Below are positions 1 through 6,018 of a stretch of DNA of 8,394 nt, one piece after another. The position numbers and the translations under genes were made by a program. The DNA comes from Thiotrichaceae bacterium UBA7359 (GTDB taxonomy: Bacteria; Pseudomonadota; Gammaproteobacteria; Eutrophobiales; Eutrophobiaceae), in the NCBI GenBank assembly GCA_905182825.1, contig CAJJDJ010000042.1, positions 1-8,394 of the forward strand, in the 5' to 3' direction. Position 1 is the stretch's first letter; each line of letters opens with the position of its first letter. The notes below the pieces were generated by a model. That model saw only the letters and a list, made by a program, of their open reading frames with translations. It did no database searches and was not told the DNA's origin.

Positions 1-1
1 T

Positions 2-460
2 GAATCCTTGCAGAATCAACTTGAAAAAGAAAAAAAAGACTCTCAAAAGAACAAAGATCTCGCACTTAGGGCTCAGGCAGAAGTGGATAATATTCGTAAG
101 CGAACTGCACGAGATGTCGAAAATGCACATAAATATGCGTTGGAAAGATTTGTTAACGAGTTACTACCTATTATAGATAGCCTTGAGTTAGGTATGTCAG
201 CTGCTGAAAGCGTTGAAGATATTGATGACTTGCGTGAGGGCATGGGTTTGACTATAAAAATGTTTGATACAGCCATGAATAAATTCAATGTTAAAGCTGT
301 TGACCCACAGAGTGAAAAATTTAACCCAGAACAACATGAAGCCGTATCAATGCAAGAAATAGATGGCACTGAATCAGGGATTGTGGTGAAAGTGATGCAA
401 AAGGGTTATGAGTTGAATGGACGTTTAGTAAGACCGGCTATGGTCATTGTTGCCAAATAA
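2..460 (+). CDS. grpE: GrpE nucleotide exchange factor (5' partial)
   Basis: GrpE is the cytoplasmic nucleotide exchange factor of DnaK: it releases ADP so that bound substrate can leave. The reading frame is open to the left edge (codons GAA TCC precede a TTG at 8), so the TTG is an internal Leu codon and the true start lies outside the window. About 152 residues are present, against roughly 190-200 in the family, so some 40-45 N-terminal residues are missing. What remains is the end of the long helical dimerisation region (charged, Lys/Glu-rich), the helix containing DNIRKRTARDVENAHKYALE, and the C-terminal beta domain with FNPEQHEAVSM and the highly typical ending GYELNGRLVRPAMVIVAK. dnaK follows 128 nt downstream on the same strand. 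Identification is secure; the only oddity is truncation by the window. Confidence 0.97.
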   Translation, partial: ESLQNQLEKEKKDSQKNKDLALRAQAEVDNIRKRTARDVENAHKYALERFVNELLPIIDSLELGMSAAESVEDIDDLREGMGLTIKMFDTAMNKFNVKAVDPQSEKFNPEQHEAVSMQEIDGTESGIVVKVMQKGYELNGRLVRPAMVIVAK

Positions 461-492
461 TAGGGTTATTTCATAAATTTTTAGTACAAAGA

Positions 493-521
493 CTTGAAAT
501 ATAAGGCAACCGTCCACATTT
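493..521 (+). promoter_or_regulatory. Sigma-32 (RpoH) heat-shock promoter of dnaK
   Basis: The -35 element CTTGAAA (493-499) is identical to the sigma-32 consensus. After a 14-nt spacer comes CCACATTT (514-521), which differs from the -10 consensus CCCCATnT at one position. Spacing is in the normal range. Transcription would start near 528, leaving a leader of about 60 nt before the dnaK ATG. This lets dnaK-dnaJ be induced independently of transcription through grpE. No CIRCE inverted repeat (HrcA operator) is seen in this gap. The call is by motif match only. Confidence 0.8.
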
Positions 522-577
522 AATCAAGCAACATTATTTTTAATTAAATATAACAAATCAGTAAGTTAAGTATTTTT

Positions 578-584
578 GGAGAAG
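578..584 (+). promoter_or_regulatory. Ribosome binding site of dnaK
   Basis: GGAGAAG is a good Shine-Dalgarno match. Its GGAG core ends 7 nt before the ATG at 589, which fixes that start. Confidence 0.75.
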
Positions 585-588
585 ACGA

Positions 589-2523
589 ATGGCAAAGATA
601 ATAGGAATTGATCTCGGTACTACTAACTCATGTGTGGCAGTTCTCGAGAATGGTGAAGCAAAGGTAATAGAAAACAGCGAAGGTACTAGAACCACGCCGT
701 CAATCGTTGCTTATACTGGTGAGGATGAAGTGCTAGTTGGTCAATCGGCTAAACGTCAATCAGTAACTAACCCGGATAATACACTCTACGCGGTTAAGCG
801 GCTCATTGGTCGTCGTTTTGAAGAAAATACGGTTCAAAAAGATATAAAGCTAGTTCCTTACAAAATTGTTAAGGCTGATAATGGTGATGCTTGGGTAGAA
901 ATCAATGATAAAAAAATGGCACCGCCTGAAGTTTCTGCACGTGTTTTGATGAAAATGAAGAAAACTGCCGAAGATTATCTTGGGGAAGATGTTACGGAAG
1001 CTGTCATAACTGTTCCTGCGTATTTTAACGATTCACAACGTCAAGCGACCAAGGATGCTGGTCGAATCGCAGGACTTGAAGTCAAGCGTATTATCAATGA
1101 GCCAACTGCCGCGGCATTAGCTTACGGCATGGATAAAAAACGTGGTGACGCTAAGATTGCAGTGTATGATTTGGGCGGCGGTACTTTTGACGTTTCTATC
1201 ATTGAGATTGCCGAGATAGATGGGGAACATCAGTTTGAAGTTCTTTCAACTAATGGAGATACTTTCCTTGGTGGAGAAGATTTCGATTTCCGTATTATTG
1301 ATTTCCTTTGTGATGAATTCAAGAAAGATCAAGGAGTGGACCTGCACAATGACCCTTTGGCATTGCAAAGGCTTAAAGAAGCAGCAGAAAAGGCTAAGAT
1401 AGAATTATCATCCAGTCAGCAAACGGATATTAATCTACCTTATATTACTGCCGATTCAAGTGGCCCTAAACATCTCAATTTGAAGATGACGCGAGCCAAG
1501 CTGGAATCACTAGTAGGAGAATTGGTTGAACGTACTATTGCTCCTTGTAAAGTCGCTCTAGATGATGCCGGATTATCAAAATCTGATATTACCGATGTTA
1601 TTTTAGTCGGCGGGCAAACTCGTATGCCTATGGTGCAAGAAAAGGTTCAAGCATTTTTTGAAAAAGAACCCCGTAAAGATGTAAACCCTGATGAAGCAGT
1701 TGCTGTCGGTGCTTCTATCCAAGCGGGTGTCTTGGGTGGTGATGTTAAAGATGTGCTCTTATTAGATGTTACGCCGTTGTCTTTGGGTATCGAAACAATG
1801 GGCGGTATCATGACTAAGTTGATTGATAAAAATACAACGATACCAACTAAAGCGGATCAGGTTTTTTCGACTGCTGAGAATAACCAAACTGCTGTTACTG
1901 TCCATGTAATGCAAGGTGAACGAGAGATGGCCGCGGGCAATAAATCATTGGGTCGTTTTGATCTGAGTGATATTCCTCCAGCAGCTAGAGGAGTACCGCA
2001 AATAGAAGTGAACTTCGATATTGATGCAAATGGTATCTTAAATGTTTCTGCAAAAGATAAGGCGACAGGTAAAGAACAATCGATCGTGATTAAGGCCTCC
2101 AGTGGACTTTCTGATGAAGAAATTGATGAAATGGTTAAGGACGCCGAAGCTCATGCTGAAGAAGATAGACTTGCAAAAGAAGTAGTTGAAACTAGAAACA
2201 TGGCAGAAAACATGATCCATGCAACTAAAAAATCAATGGAAGATCTTGGTGAGAAAGTTGAAGAGCAAGAAAAAACTGATATTGAAGCTGCAATAGTGGA
2301 ACTTGAAGATGTGTTAAAAGGAAATGACAAGGAAGCAATAACAGAAAAGACAACTAAGTTGACGGAAGTTGCAGGGAAACTAGCAGAACGAGCTTATGCA
2401 GAACAGCAATCTGAAGATGGTAGCGACGCAAGTCAAAATCCTGAGTCTGCAGGTGGTGATACTTCTTCAGATGATAATGTTGTCGATGCTGAGTTTGAAG
2501 AAGTTGAAGACGAGAAAAAATAA
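589..2523 (+). CDS. dnaK: Hsp70 chaperone DnaK
   Basis: DnaK is the ATP-dependent Hsp70 chaperone that binds exposed hydrophobic segments, working with DnaJ and GrpE in the cytoplasm. At 644 aa it is very close to E. coli DnaK (638), and through the ATPase domain the numbering coincides. Visible landmarks are the phosphate-1 loop GIDLGTTNSCVAV (from residue 6), Lys70, Glu171 in NEPTAAALAYG, phosphate-2 loop VYDLGGGTFDVS with Thr199, the adenosine motif ILVGGQTRMP (about 339-348), and the interdomain linker VLLLDVTP (389-396). The substrate-binding beta domain and helical lid follow. The tail is acidic and ends in VVDAEFEEVEDEKK, the EEVD-like C-terminus typical of proteobacterial DnaK. A sigma-32-like promoter and a good ribosome site precede the ATG. 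No key residue is missing. Confidence 0.99.
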   Translation: MAKIIGIDLGTTNSCVAVLENGEAKVIENSEGTRTTPSIVAYTGEDEVLVGQSAKRQSVTNPDNTLYAVKRLIGRRFEENTVQKDIKLVPYKIVKADNGDAWVEINDKKMAPPEVSARVLMKMKKTAEDYLGEDVTEAVITVPAYFNDSQRQATKDAGRIAGLEVKRIINEPTAAALAYGMDKKRGDAKIAVYDLGGGTFDVSIIEIAEIDGEHQFEVLSTNGDTFLGGEDFDFRIIDFLCDEFKKDQGVDLHNDPLALQRLKEAAEKAKIELSSSQQTDINLPYITADSSGPKHLNLKMTRAKLESLVGELVERTIAPCKVALDDAGLSKSDITDVILVGGQTRMPMVQEKVQAFFEKEPRKDVNPDEAVAVGASIQAGVLGGDVKDVLLLDVTPLSLGIETMGGIMTKLIDKNTTIPTKADQVFSTAENNQTAVTVHVMQGEREMAAGNKSLGRFDLSDIPPAARGVPQIEVNFDIDANGILNVSAKDKATGKEQSIVIKASSGLSDEEIDEMVKDAEAHAEEDRLAKEVVETRNMAENMIHATKKSMEDLGEKVEEQEKTDIEAAIVELEDVLKGNDKEAITEKTTKLTEVAGKLAERAYAEQQSEDGSDASQNPESAGGDTSSDDNVVDAEFEEVEDEKK

Positions 2524-2566
2524 TACTACAGAAGCATTTCTAAAAGTAGCATAATCACAACAAATG

Positions 2567-2600
2567 AGCCTGGAGGTGAATATTCTTCTCCGGGCTATTT
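2567..2600 (+). terminator. dnaK-dnaJ intergenic hairpin (attenuator or processing site)
   Basis: AGCCTGGAG (2567-2575) pairs with CTCCGGGCT (2588-2596) over 9 bp with one G-U wobble. The loop is 12 nt and can pair partly within itself. ATTTTC follows, so the U-tract is short. It lies 43 nt after the dnaK stop and about 60 nt before dnaJ, within a co-directional operon. Partial termination or mRNA end protection that lowers dnaJ relative to dnaK is more likely than full termination. No clear promoter for dnaJ is seen after it. Confidence 0.5.
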
Positions 2601-2657
2601 TCGTATCAGCATTACGTAAAATATACACAAAATAGAAATTTAAAAAAGAGTACCGGC

Positions 2658-3791
2658 ATGGCAGATAAACGAGATTATTATGAAGTACTAGGTGTTTCAA
2701 AAAATGCTGATGAGCCAGAATTAAAAAAAGCCTATCGTCGTTTGGCAATGAAACATCACCCTGATCGTAATGAAGGAAATGTGGAGGCAGAAAAAAGGTT
2801 TAAAGAAGCAAAAAAGGCACATGACATATTATCTGATCCGCAAAAACGAGCTGCTTATGACCAGTTTGGCCATGCTGGCGTAGAAAATAATTCTGCGAGT
2901 GGCGGATCAAATGGTGACGGCTATGGTGACATTTTCGATAGTGTCTTTGGTGATATTTTTGGCGGTGGCGGTGGTGGTGGCGGTAATGATCGTGTCTATC
3001 GCGGTGCAGATTTACGTTATAACCTTGAATTATCTTTGGAAGATGCCGTTTCTGGAAGTACAGTCAAAATTCGTGTGCCAAAATTGGTGGTCTGTGAAAG
3101 CTGTAAAGGTTCTGGTGCAAAAAAAGGAAGTTCACCGATAAACTGTCCAACCTGTGCCGGACATGGACAGGTTAGAATGCAACAAGGATTTTTTTCCGTT
3201 CAACAAGCCTGTCCGAAGTGTCGTGGCCAAGGAAAAATAATCAGCGATCCATGTGCTCCTTGTCGAGGAGAAGGTCGCGTCAGAGACAGTAAAACTATTT
3301 CTGTCAAAGTCCCCGAAGGTGTCGATAATGACGATCGCATCCGTCTTTCTGGTGAAGGCCAAGCTGGAGAAAATGGCGGCCCTTCTGGTGATCTATATGT
3401 TCATATCTCTGTAAAAGGACATCCTATCTTTGAGCGTGATGGTACGGATCTTTATTGTGATGTGCCTATCAGTTTTACTACCGCAGCTTTAGGAGGAGAA
3501 CTTGAAGTGCCTACCTTAAAAGGAAAAGTGAAATTAAAAATTCCTGCTGAATCACAAAGTGGAAAAATGTTTCGTATGAGATCTAAAGGTGTGCGTTCGG
3601 TAAGAAGTTCATCAATAGGAGATTTACTTTGCCGTATTATCATTGAAACACCAGTCAAACTAACCAATAAACAAAAAGAACTCTTAAAAGAATTTGAAAC
3701 GACAATGAATAGTGGCGGAACTAAACATAGTCCTCAGGCTAGTTCATGGATTGATGGCGTGAAGAAATTCTTTGATTCAATGAGAAATTGA
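2658..3791 (+). CDS. dnaJ: Hsp40 co-chaperone DnaJ (type I)
   Basis: DnaJ delivers unfolded clients to DnaK and stimulates its ATPase. The 377-aa protein has the full type I layout. The J domain spans about residues 1-72 with the catalytic HPD at 34-36. A Gly/Phe-rich region follows at about 73-110, including a run of eight glycines. The zinc domain has four CxxCxGxG repeats: C146/C149, C163/C166, C185/C188 and C199/C202. The C-terminal substrate-binding and dimerisation domains include GDLYVHISVKGHPIFERDG. The length matches E. coli DnaJ (376). It starts 134 nt after dnaK on the same strand, with only a weak GAG-type ribosome site (AAAGAG) ahead of the ATG, and no obvious promoter of its own. 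It is probably co-transcribed with dnaK, possibly reduced by the intergenic hairpin. Confidence 0.98.
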   Translation: MADKRDYYEVLGVSKNADEPELKKAYRRLAMKHHPDRNEGNVEAEKRFKEAKKAHDILSDPQKRAAYDQFGHAGVENNSASGGSNGDGYGDIFDSVFGDIFGGGGGGGGNDRVYRGADLRYNLELSLEDAVSGSTVKIRVPKLVVCESCKGSGAKKGSSPINCPTCAGHGQVRMQQGFFSVQQACPKCRGQGKIISDPCAPCRGEGRVRDSKTISVKVPEGVDNDDRIRLSGEGQAGENGGPSGDLYVHISVKGHPIFERDGTDLYCDVPISFTTAALGGELEVPTLKGKVKLKIPAESQSGKMFRMRSKGVRSVRSSSIGDLLCRIIIETPVKLTNKQKELLKEFETTMNSGGTKHSPQASSWIDGVKKFFDSMRN

Positions 3792-3834
3792 TTTAAGCAT
3801 ATTTTAAATATGATGTCTCATATGGGCAAGAGAT

Positions 3835-3860
3835 AATAATTTTAATATCTTAAAATTATT
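3835..3860. terminator. Bidirectional AT-rich terminator between dnaJ and tetR
   Basis: AATAATTTTAA (3835-3845) and TTAAAATTATT (3850-3860) form a perfect 11-bp inverted repeat around a 4-nt loop, TATC. It lies 43 nt after the dnaJ stop and touches the stop codon of the convergent tetR gene, where a shared terminator is expected. The stem has no G or C, so it is weaker than a classic intrinsic terminator. A smaller palindrome at 3798-3812 (CATATTT/AAATATG) lies just after dnaJ. Confidence 0.55.
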
Positions 3861-4442
3861 TTAGTCTAATAAGGACAATCCCAATTTAATTGTGTTTCGC
3901 ATCTCTGTTTTATCTTTGGTAACTTTAGATGAGACTAATAAACCCTGTATCAGCGTCATTATATATGCGGCTAATGAATCGATATCTTTTTTTTTCTCGA
4001 TTTCACCCGATTCTTGCGCTAAGCGTAGACGATCGATAATGATTTGTTTCATCTGGGAAAGATGTTTTTTCATCTCGCCAAAAATCTCTTTATCAACAGA
4101 GGCCATTTCGTAAGCAGAATTTGTGACTAAACAACCACTCTTCCGGTCAGTATCGTCGCAACTGTCTACCATCAATTTGAAAACTTCACGGAGACTTTCT
4201 TTAAAAGGAGCCTTAGGGTTTTCTATGAGAATTGCATAGTAAGAGGTATGTTCCATATAGTATTTAACACACTTCAGGAACAATCCTTTTTTGTTACCAA
4301 ATGCTTTATACAGACTTCCTGGCTTTACACCGGTGACGGAAGCAATCTCAATTATTGAAGTCGCTTGAAAACCATTAGCCCAAAATTGCTTACCCGCATT
4401 TATTAAGGTTTTATCGTAATTAAACTCTCTAAGTCTTGCCAT
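3861..4442 (-). CDS. TetR/AcrR-family regulator, NemR-like thiol sensor candidate
   Basis: This is a 193-aa one-component transcriptional repressor of the TetR/AcrR family. The N-terminal DNA-binding domain (about residues 8-55) carries the helix-turn-helix TSIIEIASVTGVKPGSLYKAFGNKKGLF, typical of the family. The ligand domain has SGCLVTNSAYEMA, the SGCL motif shared with E. coli NemR. Cys104 here and Lys173 (SSKVTKDK) line up with the Cys106 and Lys175 I recall for NemR, with the same 69-residue spacing; that pair senses hypochlorite and electrophiles. Other cysteines are Cys58 and Cys95. The ATG is preceded by a good AAGGA ribosome site 7 nt upstream, and by its own possible promoter in the 72-nt gap after the thioredoxin gene. 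It probably represses the two redox genes upstream of it and possibly itself. The family is certain; the sensing role is inferred from motif alignment by eye. Confidence 0.92.
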   Translation of the reverse strand: MARLREFNYDKTLINAGKQFWANGFQATSIIEIASVTGVKPGSLYKAFGNKKGLFLKCVKYYMEHTSYYAILIENPKAPFKESLREVFKLMVDSCDDTDRKSGCLVTNSAYEMASVDKEIFGEMKKHLSQMKQIIIDRLRLAQESGEIEKKKDIDSLAAYIMTLIQGLLVSSKVTKDKTEMRNTIKLGLSLLD

Positions 4443-4453
4443 GAGATCCTTGC

Positions 4454-4484
4454 ATTATAAAAGAACATGATTGAAACAAGTCAA
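4454..4484 (-). promoter_or_regulatory. Possible promoter of tetR
   Basis: Read on the minus strand, TTGACT (4484-4479) and a perfect TATAAT (4459-4454) are separated by 19 nt, longer than the optimal 17. Transcription would start close to the tetR ribosome site, giving a short leader. It would allow tetR expression independent of the upstream genes. Confidence 0.4.
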
Positions 4485-4504
4485 ACACGGCCCAATTCAA
4501 TCAT
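4467..4504. repeat. Inverted repeat between thioredoxin and tetR genes (candidate operator)
   Basis: ATGATTGAA (4467-4475) and TTCAATCAT (4496-4504) are perfect 9-bp inverted arms separated by 20 nt, and the possible -35 element of tetR lies between them. Spacing between arm centres is 29 bp, about three helical turns. It could be an autoregulatory operator. In the minus-strand transcript it is also a stem-loop followed by GTTCTTTT, so a weak terminator after the thioredoxin gene is an alternative. Confidence 0.4.
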
Positions 4505-4514
4505 TAACATAATT

Positions 4515-4865
4515 TTATTTATGTTTATTAATCAAGTTGTCGATCATCGGAAAAGGAGATCTACCCATTAGACGATCAATGTATTTACCATCTTTAAATA
4601 ATAATAAAGCAGGTACGCTTTTTACATCATACTTTTCAGCTAAACTGTCACTCTCTTCAATCTTTATTTTTAAAATAGAAAGTTTCGGGTACTTTTCCGC
4701 AATTTCATTTAGTAGAGGTATTAATGATTTACAAGGACCACAATGTGTTGACCAGAAGTCGAGCATGACGAAGCCACCATGTTGAATAGCTTTTTGACTT
4801 TCATTTGTATCAGAATCGTAAAAATTTGAAGCTCTAATATCTTGAACGTTCTTTAGATTAACCAT
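4515..4865 (-). CDS. Thioredoxin-family protein with HCGPC active site
   Basis: This is a 116-aa cytoplasmic thioredoxin-fold disulfide reductase with no signal peptide. The strand-helix core FVMLDFWSTHCGPCKSLIP holds the redox cysteines Cys42 and Cys45 and the buried acid Asp36, equivalent to E. coli Trx Asp26. The cis-proline loop is SVPALLLF (Pro85). The residue before the first cysteine is His instead of the near-universal Trp of thioredoxin (WCGPC), which would alter the active-site surface and possibly partner choice. The start codon lies inside the end of the upstream AhpD-like gene: an 8-nt overlap, ATGGTTAA, contains both the ATG and the upstream TAA. With no strong ribosome site of its own, it is probably translationally coupled. 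A plausible job is reducing the CxxC pair of that neighbour. It is a thioredoxin-like protein rather than clearly the housekeeping TrxA. Confidence 0.93.
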   Translation of the reverse strand: MVNLKNVQDIRASNFYDSDTNESQKAIQHGGFVMLDFWSTHCGPCKSLIPLLNEIAEKYPKLSILKIKIEESDSLAEKYDVKSVPALLLFKDGKYIDRLMGRSPFPMIDNLINKHK

Positions 4866-5445
4866 TTACCACGGCCTTGGGAGTAAATGGATAAGCCATC
4901 TCTTTCTCATAATCACTTTCATCTGTTGTATCAAGTCGCATGGTGATATTAAATTTATTGCCAAAATTGAAAACACTACAGGCAAAAATAAGTTCTACTA
5001 TCTCTTCTTTGGTATATTCTTGCTTTAATTCGTCGTAAAACGTATCCGGGATATAATTTGGATCACCAGCCATATATTCTGCTAGCTTGATACCAAGGTA
5101 TTCAGAACGAGTAAAAGCAGATTCATCAATTTCACCCATAAATGCCTCTTCTTTTGGACTTACTTCATCCACGACACCTGCAGCACGAACAGTCATGCAA
5201 TAGCCACAGCGATTTATTTCACCCGTTTTAAGACGCATCATCTCAAATAGATGTGCTGGAATACGACCAGCAATAAAAAAAGATTCAAATACTGGCAGGA
5301 TTGTTTTTAATAAGTCTGGTTGGTGAGCAATAGCGCCCATCATTGCAGAGTCGTGCCACCAACCGTCAACAGCTTGCTGGATTAATTCATTGATTTTCGG
5401 GTCATCTGACGAGCCGGGAGCCACAGGTTGAACAATTGAAGACAT
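4858..5445 (-). CDS. AhpD-like / carboxymuconolactone decarboxylase family protein
   Basis: This 195-aa protein belongs to the AhpD-like fold (carboxymuconolactone decarboxylase family). The core motif FEMMRLKTGEINRCGYCMTVRAAG (about 67-90) gives CxxC cysteines Cys80 and Cys83 and an upstream acid, Glu68. In AhpD the motif is CxxCxxxH, with the His acting in proton relay; here that position is Arg87, a change I recall from other members of this subgroup, so peroxidase activity cannot be assumed. It has no signal peptide. The C-terminal half includes FGNKFNITMRLDT. A strong ribosome site (AACGGAGG, minus strand, about 5453-5460) lies 9 nt before the ATG. It is first in an operon with a thioredoxin-like gene and a TetR regulator, which suggests a thiol-dependent detoxification role with the thioredoxin as reductant. 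True lactone decarboxylation is unlikely, as no aromatic catabolism genes are near. Confidence 0.9.
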   Translation of the reverse strand: MSSIVQPVAPGSSDDPKINELIQQAVDGWWHDSAMMGAIAHQPDLLKTILPVFESFFIAGRIPAHLFEMMRLKTGEINRCGYCMTVRAAGVVDEVSPKEEAFMGEIDESAFTRSEYLGIKLAEYMAGDPNYIPDTFYDELKQEYTKEEIVELIFACSVFNFGNKFNITMRLDTTDESDYEKEMAYPFTPKAVVNG

Positions 5446-5494
5446 AGCTAATAACCTCCGTTAAGTTTGTGAAAAGAGGTCGTGAAGATCCCCT

Positions 5495-5524
5495 ATAATT
5501 ATTGAATGTAAATACAACAATTAT
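5495..5524. promoter_or_regulatory. Palindromic candidate operator upstream of the redox operon
   Basis: ATAATTATTG (5495-5504) and CAACAATTAT (5515-5524) are inverted arms matching at 9 of 10 positions around a 10-nt centre. A further short palindrome, TGTA-AA-TACA (5507-5516), overlaps the centre. On the minus strand the arms cover a weak promoter, TTGTTG then 17 nt then TATAGG. The repeat ends about 50 nt before the first gene of the operon, where a TetR-type repressor would block transcription. The arm TTCAATAAT resembles TTCAATCAT in the repeat before tetR (8 of 9). The high AT content makes chance partly possible. Confidence 0.45.
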
Positions 5525-5620
5525 CATCCTAGTTCACATAGTCTAAAAAATAAAGTAAAACTAAAAATAAATGAAGTTATTTTAATCTTTAACATCGCTC
5601 TATTTTTGAAAAATACGAAT

Positions 5621-5629
5621 TGTTATAAT
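5621..5629 (+). promoter_or_regulatory. Extended -10 promoter element far upstream of dapB
   Basis: TGTTATAAT is a perfect extended -10 (TGnTATAAT). No good -35 lies at 17 nt; TTGAAA at 5606-5611 is only 12 nt away. A transcript would start near 5636, about 470 nt ahead of dapB, with no recognised gene in between. Confidence 0.35.
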
Positions 5630-5656
5630 AGAGTTGATGCTTGCAGAAAATATTAA

Positions 5657-5746
5657 AATGTTCATTATTTACAATCGCTTGCTGATGGTGATCTCGATTC
5701 AGCCATGATGATACGTTATGACAATTTACGACCGGCAGCTGAATAA
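5657..5746 (+). other. Protein-like fragment, possible gene remnant
   Basis: Between stops at 5654-5656 and 5744-5746 this frame encodes 29 residues. The last 24 run QSLADGDLDSAMM then IRYDNLRPAAE. They read like the C-terminus of a real soluble protein, and this stretch is clearly richer in G and C than the flanking DNA. There is no suitable start or ribosome site for this short frame; the nearest upstream ATG (5637) is in another frame that stops soon after. The best explanation is the 3' end of a degraded gene. The parent family is not recognised. Confidence 0.3.
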
Positions 5747-5772
5747 TACAGTGATAATATATCAGACAGATG

Positions 5773-5801
5773 AATGAAATTAGGCGAGCGTTAATTTCAT
5801 T
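5773..5801. repeat. Perfect 10-bp hairpin in the dapB upstream region
   Basis: AATGAAATTA (5773-5782) and TAATTTCATT (5792-5801) are perfect inverted arms with a 9-nt GC-rich loop, GGCGAGCGT. No T-run follows on either strand, so it is not a standard intrinsic terminator. It lies 27 nt after the end of the possible gene remnant. Confidence 0.5.
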
Positions 5802-5987
5802 ATGTTCAAATATGACCCGACTAACTGAATCAGTTGTGGATTATCAAATAGCAGTGGCTTGCGCTCTTTCTTACCTTGATTTCCGATTAATAGAAGAAGA
5901 TTAGCATAAAATATATCCAAAATTAGATTGTTGGTATGTTGAATGGAGAAAAAAAAGACAGATGCAAATGACAACGCCTCTTTCAAA

Positions 5988-6018
5988 TTGACTATACAGT
6001 AGTGATTTTATCTATAAT
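5988..6018 (+). promoter_or_regulatory. Candidate promoter of dapB
   Basis: TTGACT (5988-5993) and a perfect TATAAT (6013-6018) are 19 nt apart, the same hexamers and spacing as the possible tetR promoter. Transcription would start near 6025, giving an 80-85 nt leader. A second TATAAT at 6069-6074, closer to the gene, has only a poor -35 (TTAAGT). Confidence 0.45.

Noticed and set aside
8..10. TTG as the start of grpE
   Set aside because: The frame is open to the left edge and the protein would lack the N-terminal part of the family, so the real start is outside the window.
455..471. Inverted repeat AAATAA/TTATTT over the grpE stop codon as a terminator
   Set aside because: It is only six A-T pairs, and a run of five T's several bases later gives weak support; it is likely chance in AT-rich DNA.
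2467..2748. 93-codon minus-strand open frame over the dnaK-dnaJ junction
   Set aside because: It runs antisense to two strongly conserved genes and their spacer, with Phe- and Leu-rich composition typical of shadow frames.
2960..2985. GGT/GGC run in dnaJ as a tandem repeat of interest
   Set aside because: It encodes the glycine run of the normal Gly/Phe-rich region of DnaJ.
5780..5986. 68-codon open frame on the minus strand, protein-like in its second half (NQGKKERKPLLFDNPQL)
   Set aside because: It begins at a TTG with no ribosome site, its first part is low-complexity Phe-rich sequence, and no family is recognised. A homology search with the second half would decide whether it is a remnant.
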